Positions 43,482 to 51,307 of a stretch of DNA of 64,000 nucleotides are shown piece after piece. Below the pieces are notes generated by a model. It did not search any database. It saw only the letters and a list, made by a program, of their open reading frames with translations, and was not told the DNA's origin. Source of the DNA: Bacteroidales bacterium (lineage in GTDB: Bacteria; Bacteroidota; Bacteroidia; Bacteroidales; UBA4417); the NCBI GenBank assembly GCA_016707705.1, contig JADJHD010000029.1, positions 23,383-87,382 of the forward strand, given 5' to 3'. Numbering within the stretch: position 1 is the stretch's first letter; each line of letters opens with the position of its first letter. Both the position numbers and the translations under genes were made by a program.

Positions 43482-44459
43482 CTATGGCATGGTCCTCTCA
43501 CAGGAATCATAACCGCAGGCACCACAGTTGAGATGATCATCGGTGGAGAATTTTCCAATGCGGAAAAGCACCTCCTTGATTTCTTCACTGCTGGGCTTAT
43601 GTATTCTTAAATCTCTCTTAGTAAATGTTCGGGAAAGATTGAGTTTTTCAAATTCATCCAGGTTTTTATTCCATTCTTCCTTGTCCAGTGTTGCCATTTT
43701 CTGATTGGCATAGCTGATGATCCTGGCTTTCTTGGCAAATCGCTGACTTGAAGCGGCAGTATTGGGGTACGGCGACATCCCCGGACCTAAAATGCAACCC
43801 TCGCAACACAGCAAATGAAGATGATGTCCATTCAGGTTTCCATGCTCAAACTCTCTCAGTGCATCCAGGAAATTGGAACGTCCACCTGCGACAATAACTT
43901 TCTCTGACAGAATATCTTCTGTGACTTCCATTGTATGAAGCAAACCATGGCTAAGAGGAAAGATTGCACCCCTCCCACCCTGTGGCGGATCAAAATCGGA
44001 TGTAATAACCTGATTGGGTTTGATCCTGAAAGTTTGGAACATCTCCCTTAACTCCCTGAAAGTAATCGCATTGTCAATCTCAGGCGATTCATCCTTCTTG
44101 GCAAGACAAGGTCCGATAAACACAACCTTTGAATTATCCCCGTAAGTTTTCCTCACCACCCTTGCCATGGCAACCATGGGTGATACCACAGCAGCCATAT
44201 GGGTGGTCAGATCGGGGTAGTATTTTTCGATGTAGGCAACAATTGCCGGGCAATCCGAGGAAATCGCCTGCTTGCCCTGGCTTAGCTGATCCTTGTACTT
44301 GCGAGCAACCAGATCGGCACCAAATGAAACTTCGGTAACCTTTTCAAATCCAAGCGCCCTGATCATTCCAACCAAGACTTTAAAATCCTTTATTTCAGCG
44401 AATTCAGCCGGAAAACTCGGTGCCACACAGGCAATTACCTTTTCCCCTGAATCAATCAT
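43482..44459 (-). CDS. H-cluster-like domain of a sensory [FeFe]-hydrogenase (middle piece)
   Basis: The 325-residue reading is an [FeFe]-hydrogenase large-subunit domain of the sensory type. The three H-cluster motifs are altered: SSDCPA instead of TSCCPxW (Asp69 at the proton-relay Cys), IGPCLAKK instead of MPCxxKK, and CCEGCILGPG instead of ACPGGCVAGGG. It ends in NCGACGYDSCE and then breaks off by frameshift, so the last four residues are not real. The start ATGA overlaps the stop of the ferredoxin piece upstream. Either the two are coupled genes, or one A is missing at 44460-44463 and they form one protein, as in the paralogue at 49404. Confidence 0.85.
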   Translation of the reverse strand: MIDSGEKVIACVAPSFPAEFAEIKDFKVLVGMIRALGFEKVTEVSFGADLVARKYKDQLSQGKQAISSDCPAIVAYIEKYYPDLTTHMAAVVSPMVAMARVVRKTYGDNSKVVFIGPCLAKKDESPEIDNAITFRELREMFQTFRIKPNQVITSDFDPPQGGRGAIFPLSHGLLHTMEVTEDILSEKVIVAGGRSNFLDALREFEHGNLNGHHLHLLCCEGCILGPGMSPYPNTAASSQRFAKKARIISYANQKMATLDKEEWNKNLDEFEKLNLSRTFTKRDLRIHKPSSEEIKEVLFRIGKFSTDDHLNCGACGYDSCERTMP

Positions 44460-44701
44460 CTTTTCACAGGGTCAATTTCCCTGCGAAACACCTTGGCTCC
44501 CTGACTGCATACCTTGATGCAATTACCACAGGCAATGCATCGCTCGGAAATAATCTCCGCCTGTCCGCCTGCTATTCTGATAGCCTTGGCAGGGCATTCC
44601 CTTACACAGGTGTAACACACCCTGCACTTCTCCTTGATGGTGAAGACCAGCTTATGTTCCTGTTCAGGTTTTTTATCCTTTTCCGGAGCAAGTGCATCCA
44701 T
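44456..44701 (-). CDS. Two-[4Fe-4S] ferredoxin domain of the sensory hydrogenase (N-terminal piece)
   Basis: These 81 residues hold two complete cluster motifs, CRVCYTCVRECP and CIACGNCIKVCSQGA, the same as the N-terminus of the hydrogenase-like protein at 49404-51272. They would carry electrons to or from the H-cluster. It lies 65 bp after hydA. The next gene starts in a 4-bp overlap. Adding one A to the run at 44460-44463 would fuse them in frame (IDPVKKMIDSGEK). Confidence 0.85.
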   Translation of the reverse strand: MDALAPEKDKKPEQEHKLVFTIKEKCRVCYTCVRECPAKAIRIAGGQAEIISERCIACGNCIKVCSQGAKVFRREIDPVKR

Positions 44702-44766
44702 GATTTTCAGGCGATTAATTTTTTATTTATTCTAATCAATTCTCTATCAGAGATTCATAAATCTAT

Positions 44767-46491
44767 CTAAAGCATTACTTCCCTTTTTTCATAGGAAGTG
44801 TGAAGAAGTTGCTGGCATTTCAGGCTCATCGGTTTTTCCAGCAACTGATCAAACAACGAAATGAGTGAAGGATTCTTGTGTGCAAAGCGAATAGGCTCCT
44901 TCTCATCCACTTCATAAACAGCCTTTGATCTTGCCCGGCTATGGTTTTCACCCGGGTGAATGGGTTGTCCGCCGCCTGCAACACAGCCACCCGGACAAGC
45001 CATTACCTCGATGTAATGCAGATCATTTCTGCCTTTTTCGATTTCATCAAGCAATTCACTCACATTTCCAATTCCATTTACAACGGCAAAACCAAGATTA
45101 TACTCCCCGATCTTAATGAAGAATTCCTTTCTGCCTTTTGTTGAACGCAGTTCCTGAATCTTAGGCTGAGTGAACTCCTTGCCGGTGATCATGAAATGCA
45201 GGGTGCGAATAAGCGCTTCTGTAAGGCCTCCGCTGACAGCCAGCAATTTGCCTGCAGAACTTCTTGATCTGTAGGGAAGGTCGGCAAGTTCAGGTTCAAC
45301 CTGCTGAATATCAATACCATTAAGCCGAATGAGACGGGCAAGTTCGCGGGTAGTCAGGATAGTATCCACATCTGTGATTCCCTTGTGGGTCATTTGTTCG
45401 CGCTGGGCTTCAAATTTCTTTGCAACGCAAGGCATTGCTGATACAGAGTATAGATTCTCATCACTGATCATCTCTACCTGTGAAAAATGGTTTGTCAGCA
45501 GCGACCCCATCATTTGCTGGGGCGATTTGCAGGTAGAAATGAGGTTAAGTATCTGTGGCCTTGCCTGTTCAGCGTATTTTATCCATGCCGGACAGCAGCT
45601 GGAGAACATAGGCATCGGCTGTTTCTCCTTGATTTTTGAGAGAAGTTCAGCAGCCTGTTCAACAATCAGCAGATCAGCGGCAAAGGAAGTATCGAAAACA
45701 TAGTCGAATCCAAGCTTCCTGAGGGCGGCGAACATCAGGTTCTCCATGTCCTTGCCGGCCCTGAGACCAAATTCTTCTGCAAGTGTGACCGACAGTGTTG
45801 GTGAGCATTGAATCACCGTCTTGACTGAAGGATTATGCAATGCATCCTGCAATTCACCCGGATGCTGTTTTTCGGTGAGAGCTCCTGTCGGACAAACCAT
45901 GATGCATTGTCCGCAGTTAATGCAGCTGGAGAGGTTCATTCCCCTGTTGAAAGCGGGACCTACCTGCATTTTATTTCCCCTGCCAATAAAATCAAGGGCG
46001 GTGATATGCTGTACTTCTTCACAGATGCGGATGCACCTGCCACAGAGAATGCATTTTGCAGGATCTCTCAGCAGACTGGCACTTGAAGGGTCAGTTTTGT
46101 ATTTATTCTTCTTTCCGTAGAATTTGCGTTCCCTTACATTCAGGTCTTCTGCAAACTTCTGAAGCTCGCAATTACCGTTTCTTTCGCAATAGAGACAGTC
46201 GTCGGGATGGTTGCTGAGCAACAGCTCAATATTGGTTTTCCTGGCTTTTACGACCCTGGGGGAGTGAGTTTTAATCTTCATCCATTCCTCAACAGGATGG
46301 GAGCAAGCAGGCAATAAAGCCTGACGGCCCTCCACCTCTACCACGCACATTCTGCAGGCACCATTGGGAGGAAGGTCATTGATATGGCAAAGCGTAGGGA
46401 CCTTGATTCCATTCCTGTCGAGTGCCGACAGTATGGTATCCCCATTCCTGGCTTTAATGATCTTTCCGTTGACTTCTATATCGAAAAACAT
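44767..46491 (-). CDS. hydA: [FeFe]-hydrogenase catalytic subunit HydA, bifurcating type
   Basis: HydA makes H2 from protons, in this family with electrons from both NADH and reduced ferredoxin. The 574-residue protein has, in order: a NuoG-like [2Fe-2S] domain (Cys35, 46, 49, 63), a His-Cys3 cluster (His95, Cys99, 102, 108), two [4Fe-4S] sites (Cys147-157, Cys190-200) and the H domain. All three H-cluster motifs are complete: FSSCCPAW (Cys299, Cys300), MPCVAKK (Cys355), EVMACPGGCVAGGG (Cys499, Cys503). A small-subunit-like helix region ends the protein. It follows hydC and hydB in one operon. Confidence 0.95.
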   Translation of the reverse strand: MFFDIEVNGKIIKARNGDTILSALDRNGIKVPTLCHINDLPPNGACRMCVVEVEGRQALLPACSHPVEEWMKIKTHSPRVVKARKTNIELLLSNHPDDCLYCERNGNCELQKFAEDLNVRERKFYGKKNKYKTDPSSASLLRDPAKCILCGRCIRICEEVQHITALDFIGRGNKMQVGPAFNRGMNLSSCINCGQCIMVCPTGALTEKQHPGELQDALHNPSVKTVIQCSPTLSVTLAEEFGLRAGKDMENLMFAALRKLGFDYVFDTSFAADLLIVEQAAELLSKIKEKQPMPMFSSCCPAWIKYAEQARPQILNLISTCKSPQQMMGSLLTNHFSQVEMISDENLYSVSAMPCVAKKFEAQREQMTHKGITDVDTILTTRELARLIRLNGIDIQQVEPELADLPYRSRSSAGKLLAVSGGLTEALIRTLHFMITGKEFTQPKIQELRSTKGRKEFFIKIGEYNLGFAVVNGIGNVSELLDEIEKGRNDLHYIEVMACPGGCVAGGGQPIHPGENHSRARSKAVYEVDEKEPIRFAHKNPSLISLFDQLLEKPMSLKCQQLLHTSYEKREVML

Positions 46492-46519
46492 AGGTTCTGT
46501 TTATCAGGCCTCAACACAA

Positions 46520-48450
46520 TTATTTAACTGTAACTGCAACGAATTTGCACACATCGAAGCACATTCCGCAGCCGATGCATTTCTCCTCAACAATGAAGTG
46601 AGGCTGTCGCGGCTGTCCGACAATCGCATTTGAAGGGCATTTCCTCAGGCAGGCAACACAACCTGTGCACTTATCCACATCTATGTAGTACACCCTCAGT
46701 TCCTTACAAACTCCTGCCCTGCATTTCCGATCGAAAATATGTTCCTCAAATTCATCCCTGAACCATGTAAGCGCACTGATGAGCGGATTTGGAGCTGTTT
46801 GTCCCAGACCGCAAAGGGATGTATCTCTGATTACTTCAGCCAGTCCTTCCAACTGCATAATCCCCTTAAATCTTTCCAGGGTTTCATGCCCACCTTCATT
46901 CACTGATCTTTTGGTAATATTTTCAAGGGCTTCATGTATCCTTCGGGTTCCTTCACGGCAGGGAATGCATTTCCCGCAGCTCTCCTTCTTCAGGAAATTC
47001 ATGAAGAACTTGGTCATATCCACCATGCAGGTATTCTCATCCATCACCACCATTCCGCCTGAGCCCATGATAGCTCCGGCATTCCAGAGGGATTCATAAT
47101 CAACCTGCAGATCCAGCTGATGAGCGGGAATACAACTTCCTGACGGACCACCGATCTGAGTAGCCTTAAATTCCTTTCCATCCTTGATACCGCCTGCAAT
47201 GCGGAAGATGATATCCTTCAGGGTCGTGCCCATGGGAACCTCCACCAGTCCGGTAATTTCTGTTTTTCCGGAAAGTGCAAAGACCTTGGTCCCCTTACTG
47301 TTGGCTGTACCAATAGCATTGAAAGTCTGGGGACCATGCCTGAGTATATAGGGTATATTGGATAAGGTTTCTACGTTGTTTACTACGGTAGGCTTCTTGA
47401 ATAAGCCTTCTATAGCAGGAAATGGAGGTTTTGATTCAGGCATCCCCCTTTTTCCTTCAATACTTTTGATGAGAGCTGTTTCCTCTCCGCATACGAATGC
47501 ACCTGGACCTTTAACCAGATAGAGTTGCAGGTCGACACCGCTGCCATAAAGATTATAGCCTTGAAGACCATACTCCTTCATTTTCTCAAGAGCAATTTTT
47601 AATCGTCTCCATGCAAGGTCATATTCAGCCATTACATAGATGTAGGCTTTTGTAGCACCAATGGCATAGGCGGCAATTGCTATTCCTTCGAGAAGAAGAT
47701 GAGGATTGCCTTCAATAATAGCCCTGTCCATGAATGCCCCGGGATCACTCTCGGCAGCATTGCATATCAGGTATTTCTGGTCGCTGATTGAATTATGGGC
47801 TATCAGCCATTTCTTTCCCGTGGAATAACCTCCACCTCCCCTGCCACGCAGTCCACTTTCTTCAACCCAGTCGCAGATTTTCTCTGCTGTATAATTTCTG
47901 ATGCATTTAAGGTAGGTTTGATAGCCTCCCCTTGCAATGTATTCTTCAATGGAAGTAGGATCAATGATACCGCAATCCTTAAGGACTATACGATGTTGCA
48001 ATGCGAAGAAGGGAATCCTGTCGATTCTGCCCACGGTATCCCATGGATCATGAATATCATTCTGGAATTGTCCAATCACCTGATCATCCGGCAAATGTCC
48101 GTTAAACACATCATCGAGCAATGATTCAACCTGTCCGGCTTCAACATTTCTGAAAGAAACCCTTGCCTTTCCTGGTAACTGTACATCGAGAATTGGTTCA
48201 TAGGAGCATAATCCTATGCAGCCGACTTCTATGATCCTCGCCGGAATATTGTTTTCCTCAAGATACTTTCTGGTGGCTTCCAGGGTATCATATGCACCTG
48301 CTACACGTCCGCAGGTACCTGTTCCGATATAGATATGCGGTTTTGAAATCCGTTCATTCCTGAGCACGGTGAGCTGATCCCGAATTGCGCGATCTGTTAC
48401 CGGATTTTATCTTCCAGCACTTCCCTAATCAGAACTTCAGTTTCATTCAT
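46520..48450 (-). CDS. hydB: Hydrogenase flavoprotein subunit HydB, frameshifted near its start
   Basis: HydB oxidises NADH through FMN and passes electrons to HydA. It has a thioredoxin-like [2Fe-2S] domain (IGTGTCGRVAGA; VGCIGLCSYEP), the NuoF-type NADH/FMN domain (GLRGRGGGGYSTGKKW; CNAAESDPGAFMDRA; CGEETALIKSIEGKRG), the cluster motif CGKCIPCREG and two C-terminal [4Fe-4S] sites (CTGCVACLRKC; CIGCGMCFDVC). As given, the long frame begins with GTG at 48367. One extra base in the run at 48405-48408 joins it to an ATG at 48450 (MNETEVLIREVLEDK, then NPVTDRAIRDQLTVLRNE), giving 643 residues and a 13-bp gap to hydC. Confidence 0.92.
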
Positions 48451-48463
48451 GCCTTAATAAGTT

Positions 48464-48925
48464 TTAAGCCCTTTTGCGAAGCTGCTCTATCAGCGTTTGG
48501 ATTGAAGAGTTGGAAACCATTTTATGGAATTCCCCGTTTACTTTAACTACAGGTCCCATTCCACAGGCACCCATGCAACTCACAGCTTCAAGACTGAAAT
48601 ACCCGTCGCGGGTAGTATGTCCTTCCTTTATCTTCAGGATTTTCTCCAGTTCCTTAAGCACATTGAACGATCCGCTCATGTGACAGGCAGTACCCCGGCA
48701 AACCAGAATATGGTAACGCCCCTGGGTTACGAACCTGAACTGATCGAAAAATGTGGCGATCCCATAAATCTTGCTTGCAGGCAATTTCAAATGACTTCCA
48801 ACCCGGATGATGGCTTCTTCATTGAGAAAACCGAACTCATCCTGAATATCCTGCAACAGGGGTAATAATGATTCCGGTACTCCTTGCTTGTACCTGCTTA
48901 CCAGTTCATCTAAGGTCTGTGGCAT
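48464..48925 (-). CDS. hydC: NADH-dependent hydrogenase subunit HydC (NuoE-like)
   Basis: HydC is the small [2Fe-2S] subunit of the HydABC complex. The 153-residue protein has the NuoE helical bundle (LLPLLQDIQDEFGFLNEEAI; YGIATFFDQFRF) and the thioredoxin-like cluster domain with CRGTACHMSG and CMGACGMGP, the four cluster cysteines. It is the first gene of the leftward operon. Its -7 box is at 48960-48967 and two Rex-like operators lie just upstream of that. Confidence 0.94.
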   Translation of the reverse strand: MPQTLDELVSRYKQGVPESLLPLLQDIQDEFGFLNEEAIIRVGSHLKLPASKIYGIATFFDQFRFVTQGRYHILVCRGTACHMSGSFNVLKELEKILKIKEGHTTRDGYFSLEAVSCMGACGMGPVVKVNGEFHKMVSNSSIQTLIEQLRKRA

Positions 48926-48959
48926 TTTTTTCTGGAGTATTCAAGAGTGTATTGAAGTA

Positions 48960-48967
48960 CAAAAATA
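48960..48967 (-). promoter_or_regulatory. Bacteroidota -7 promoter box of the hydCBA operon
   Basis: The minus strand reads TATTTTTG, 35 bp before the hydC ATG. The first Rex-like site begins 29 bp further upstream, where a bound repressor would meet the -33 region. Confidence 0.6.
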
Positions 48968-48995
48968 TAGTATAGATTTTGAATATTGAAATTAT

Positions 48996-49013
48996 TTGTG
49001 AAAAAAATAACAA
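48996..49013. promoter_or_regulatory. Candidate Rex operator 1 in the hydC divergent spacer
   Basis: TTGTGAAAAAAATAACAA matches TTGTTAAnnnnTTAACAA at all but two defined positions (G for T at 5, A for T at 12). It shares TTGTGAA with the site upstream of hydG. Confidence 0.65.
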
Positions 49014-49030
49014 TGTTATCTATTTAACAA
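49013..49030. promoter_or_regulatory. Candidate Rex operator 2 in the hydC divergent spacer
   Basis: ATGTTATCTATTTAACAA matches the consensus at all but two defined positions (1 and 7) and shares its first base with operator 1. The centres are 17 bp apart, about 1.6 helical turns. It abuts the -33 region of the rightward promoter. Confidence 0.6.
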
Positions 49031-49053
49031 TAGAAGGTCAAAAAGAACTTTAT

Positions 49054-49061
49054 TACTTTTG
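49054..49061 (+). promoter_or_regulatory. Bacteroidota -7 promoter box of the rightward sensor operon
   Basis: TACTTTTG matches TAnnTTTG, 55 bp before the ATG at 49117 and 23 bp after Rex-like operator 2. Confidence 0.6.
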
Positions 49062-49116
49062 TTTAGCAATGTATAAACATTCAACCTGACAAGTTCTTCA
49101 AACTATCATCAGCGAT

Positions 49117-49392
49117 ATGGAGCCACTCAAGAAAGAAATCGTCATTTGCCTTGGCAGTTCGTGTTTTGCACGGGGGAACAAGCATCTGGTAAAGCTTGTC
49201 ACTGATTACCTCCGCGACAGGAACCTGCTTAATGAAGTAAAGTTTCACGGGGAAAGATGTTTTGGACATTGTGCCAAGGGGCCGGTCCTGAAAATTGATG
49301 AAATGATCAATGAAAAGGTAGATGAGGAAAAACTGCTTTCCCTTCTCGACAATTTCTTTTCTTCAATTATTGAACAGGCGCATTCCAGATAA
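49117..49392 (+). CDS. Stand-alone thioredoxin-like [2Fe-2S] ferredoxin
   Basis: This 91-residue protein is the C-terminal half of a NuoE/HydC protein on its own: EIVICLGSSCFARGN (Cys11, Cys16) and GERCFGHCAKGPVLKI (two more cysteines, CxxxC). It lacks the helical N-terminal half of HydC. It is the first gene of the rightward sensor operon, 11 bp before the hydrogenase-like gene, and probably passes electrons to or from it. Confidence 0.88.
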   Translation: MEPLKKEIVICLGSSCFARGNKHLVKLVTDYLRDRNLLNEVKFHGERCFGHCAKGPVLKIDEMINEKVDEEKLLSLLDNFFSSIIEQAHSR

Positions 49393-49403
49393 AGTACTGA
49401 ACT

Positions 49404-51272
49404 ATGAAAAATCCACTGGTTTTCATTGAGGAAGATAAATGCAAGGCTTGTTACGCCTGCATCAGGATTTGTCCTGTCAAAGCCATTGAACTGAGGCCAA
49501 ATGATGATTTCCCAAGAATAGTCCCCGAAAAATGCATAGGCTGCGGAAGTTGCCTGAGCGTTTGTCACCCCGGCGCTATCCTTTATCACGATTCAAGGGA
49601 AGAAACGAAAGCCCTTCTTCGCTCCGACAGCAAGGTGGTGGCCGTTGTTGGACCCAGCATCTCCGGTGAATTTGATGATATCACCGATTACAGGAAGTTC
49701 GTGAGAATGATCCTGGAGACAGGCTTCGACTATGTCCATGAATCCTCATTCGGTGTTGACCTGGTCGCTAAAAAATACAATGAACTCCTTTCGAACTTTT
49801 TAGGCAAGTATTACATCCTGGCGAACTGCCCTCCCATTATCTCATTGGTTGAAAAATACTATCCTGAACTTATCGATAACCTTGCTCCCATCGTCACTCC
49901 CATGCTTGCCAGTGCAAGAGTGATGAGAAAACTCTACGGACCTGACATAAAAGTGGTGTATATCGGTCCCTGCATAGCCGCCAAGGAAGAAGCACTTCGA
50001 TTTGAAGGCGAAAGCAAGGTTGATTCTGTTCTCACCTTCACCGAACTGAGGAAGCTCTTCGAAGAATTCAATATCAAGGAAAGCAACATCGAATATTCAG
50101 AATTCAATGAACCTCTGGGATATAAAGGCTCTCTTTTCCCCATCAGCAATGGAATCCTTCAGGCTAGCGGTTTGAATGAAGATATTCTGGAAGGCAGAAC
50201 GGTAACGGTGGATGGACGCGAAGAGGTCATGAATGCCATAAGGCAATTTGATGAAAGCATCGACTTTATTAAAAAGCATTTCAACATATTCTACTGCGAA
50301 GGCTGCATCATGGGTCCCGGTACCTCACCCGGTGGCAAAAAATACAAGAGGCATACCCTGGTCACTGAATACGCAAGCAAGCGTTTGAAGAAATTCGACA
50401 AGGCCAAATGGGAAGCATCCGTGAATGAATTCTCCGGAATTGACCTTAGCCGTGGTTTCGCAATGAATGACCAGCGCATGCCGGCACCCTCGGAGCAAAA
50501 GGTTGAAGAAATCCTCAAGATTATTGAAAAGAACGAGGAAGGACAAAATCTGGGCTGCCGGGCCTGCGGCTATGAAAGCTGCAGGGAGTTTGCAGAAGCA
50601 GTTGCCAGCGGAATTGCCCGTACCGATATGTGCATTATGCATTCGCTGAAGAGCAAGCAGGAATATATCCGAACCCTTAAAGTCACCAATGATAAGCTTG
50701 CACGCACACAACAGGCATTGCAGGATTCGGAAAAGCGGGCCCTGAATGAAAAGCAGCTGGCTCAGGATGCGCTCGAAACGACACAGACCATGCTAAGGAA
50801 ACTTCCAACAGCAGTGGTCATTGTGGATGAGAATCTTAAAATCATCGGCTCCAACGAGAGTTTTGTCACCATACTCGGAAGTGATGCTGCCGAAATCAAT
50901 GAAATCATCCCCGGACTCATAGGCGCCGACCTCAAATCGCTGCTTCCCTTCCAGTTTTACAAGCTGTTCTCCTATGTGCTTACCAGTGCTGAGGATGTGC
51001 ACGGCAGGGATGTGCATGTTGATGACAAACTGCTGAATGTCACCATCTTTACAATTAAGAAAAACAAGATTGTGGGAGGCGTTATCAGGGATATGTACAT
51101 GCCGGAAGTGAGGAAGGAAGAGGTAATCAACAGGGTAACCGAAGTGATAGACCAGAACCTGGAACTTGTCCAGCAGATAGCATTCCTGCTGGGTGAGGGC
51201 GCATCAAAAACAGAAAAGATGCTGAATTCGATCATTGAATCCCATCGTTCGGGGCAAAACACAACTGAATAG
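49404..51272 (+). CDS. Sensory [FeFe]-hydrogenase-like protein with PAS domain (HydS/HfsA type)
   Basis: The 622-residue protein has two [4Fe-4S] sites (CKACYACIRICP; CIGCGSCLSVC), an H-cluster-like domain, a further [4Fe-4S] domain (CRACGYESC...C410), a coiled coil (~412-465) and a PAS domain (~466-560). The H-cluster motifs are altered: LANCPP (Asn141 at the proton-relay Cys), IGPCIAAK and YCEGCIMGPG. Group C [FeFe]-hydrogenases with this layout are slow and thought to sense H2 or redox state. No kinase domain is attached. The signal probably goes to the SpoIIE phosphatase encoded 35 bp downstream. Confidence 0.9.
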   Translation: MKNPLVFIEEDKCKACYACIRICPVKAIELRPNDDFPRIVPEKCIGCGSCLSVCHPGAILYHDSREETKALLRSDSKVVAVVGPSISGEFDDITDYRKFVRMILETGFDYVHESSFGVDLVAKKYNELLSNFLGKYYILANCPPIISLVEKYYPELIDNLAPIVTPMLASARVMRKLYGPDIKVVYIGPCIAAKEEALRFEGESKVDSVLTFTELRKLFEEFNIKESNIEYSEFNEPLGYKGSLFPISNGILQASGLNEDILEGRTVTVDGREEVMNAIRQFDESIDFIKKHFNIFYCEGCIMGPGTSPGGKKYKRHTLVTEYASKRLKKFDKAKWEASVNEFSGIDLSRGFAMNDQRMPAPSEQKVEEILKIIEKNEEGQNLGCRACGYESCREFAEAVASGIARTDMCIMHSLKSKQEYIRTLKVTNDKLARTQQALQDSEKRALNEKQLAQDALETTQTMLRKLPTAVVIVDENLKIIGSNESFVTILGSDAAEINEIIPGLIGADLKSLLPFQFYKLFSYVLTSAEDVHGRDVHVDDKLLNVTIFTIKKNKIVGGVIRDMYMPEVRKEEVINRVTEVIDQNLELVQQIAFLLGEGASKTEKMLNSIIESHRSGQNTTE

Positions 51273-51307
51273 TATCAATAACAGGTCAATTAGTAAGGAA
51301 TCATCAC

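Noticed and set aside
46520..48450. HydB as an orphan complex I NuoF subunit
   Set aside because: The thioredoxin-like N-terminus, two extra C-terminal clusters and adjacency to HydA and HydC show it is the hydrogenase flavoprotein.
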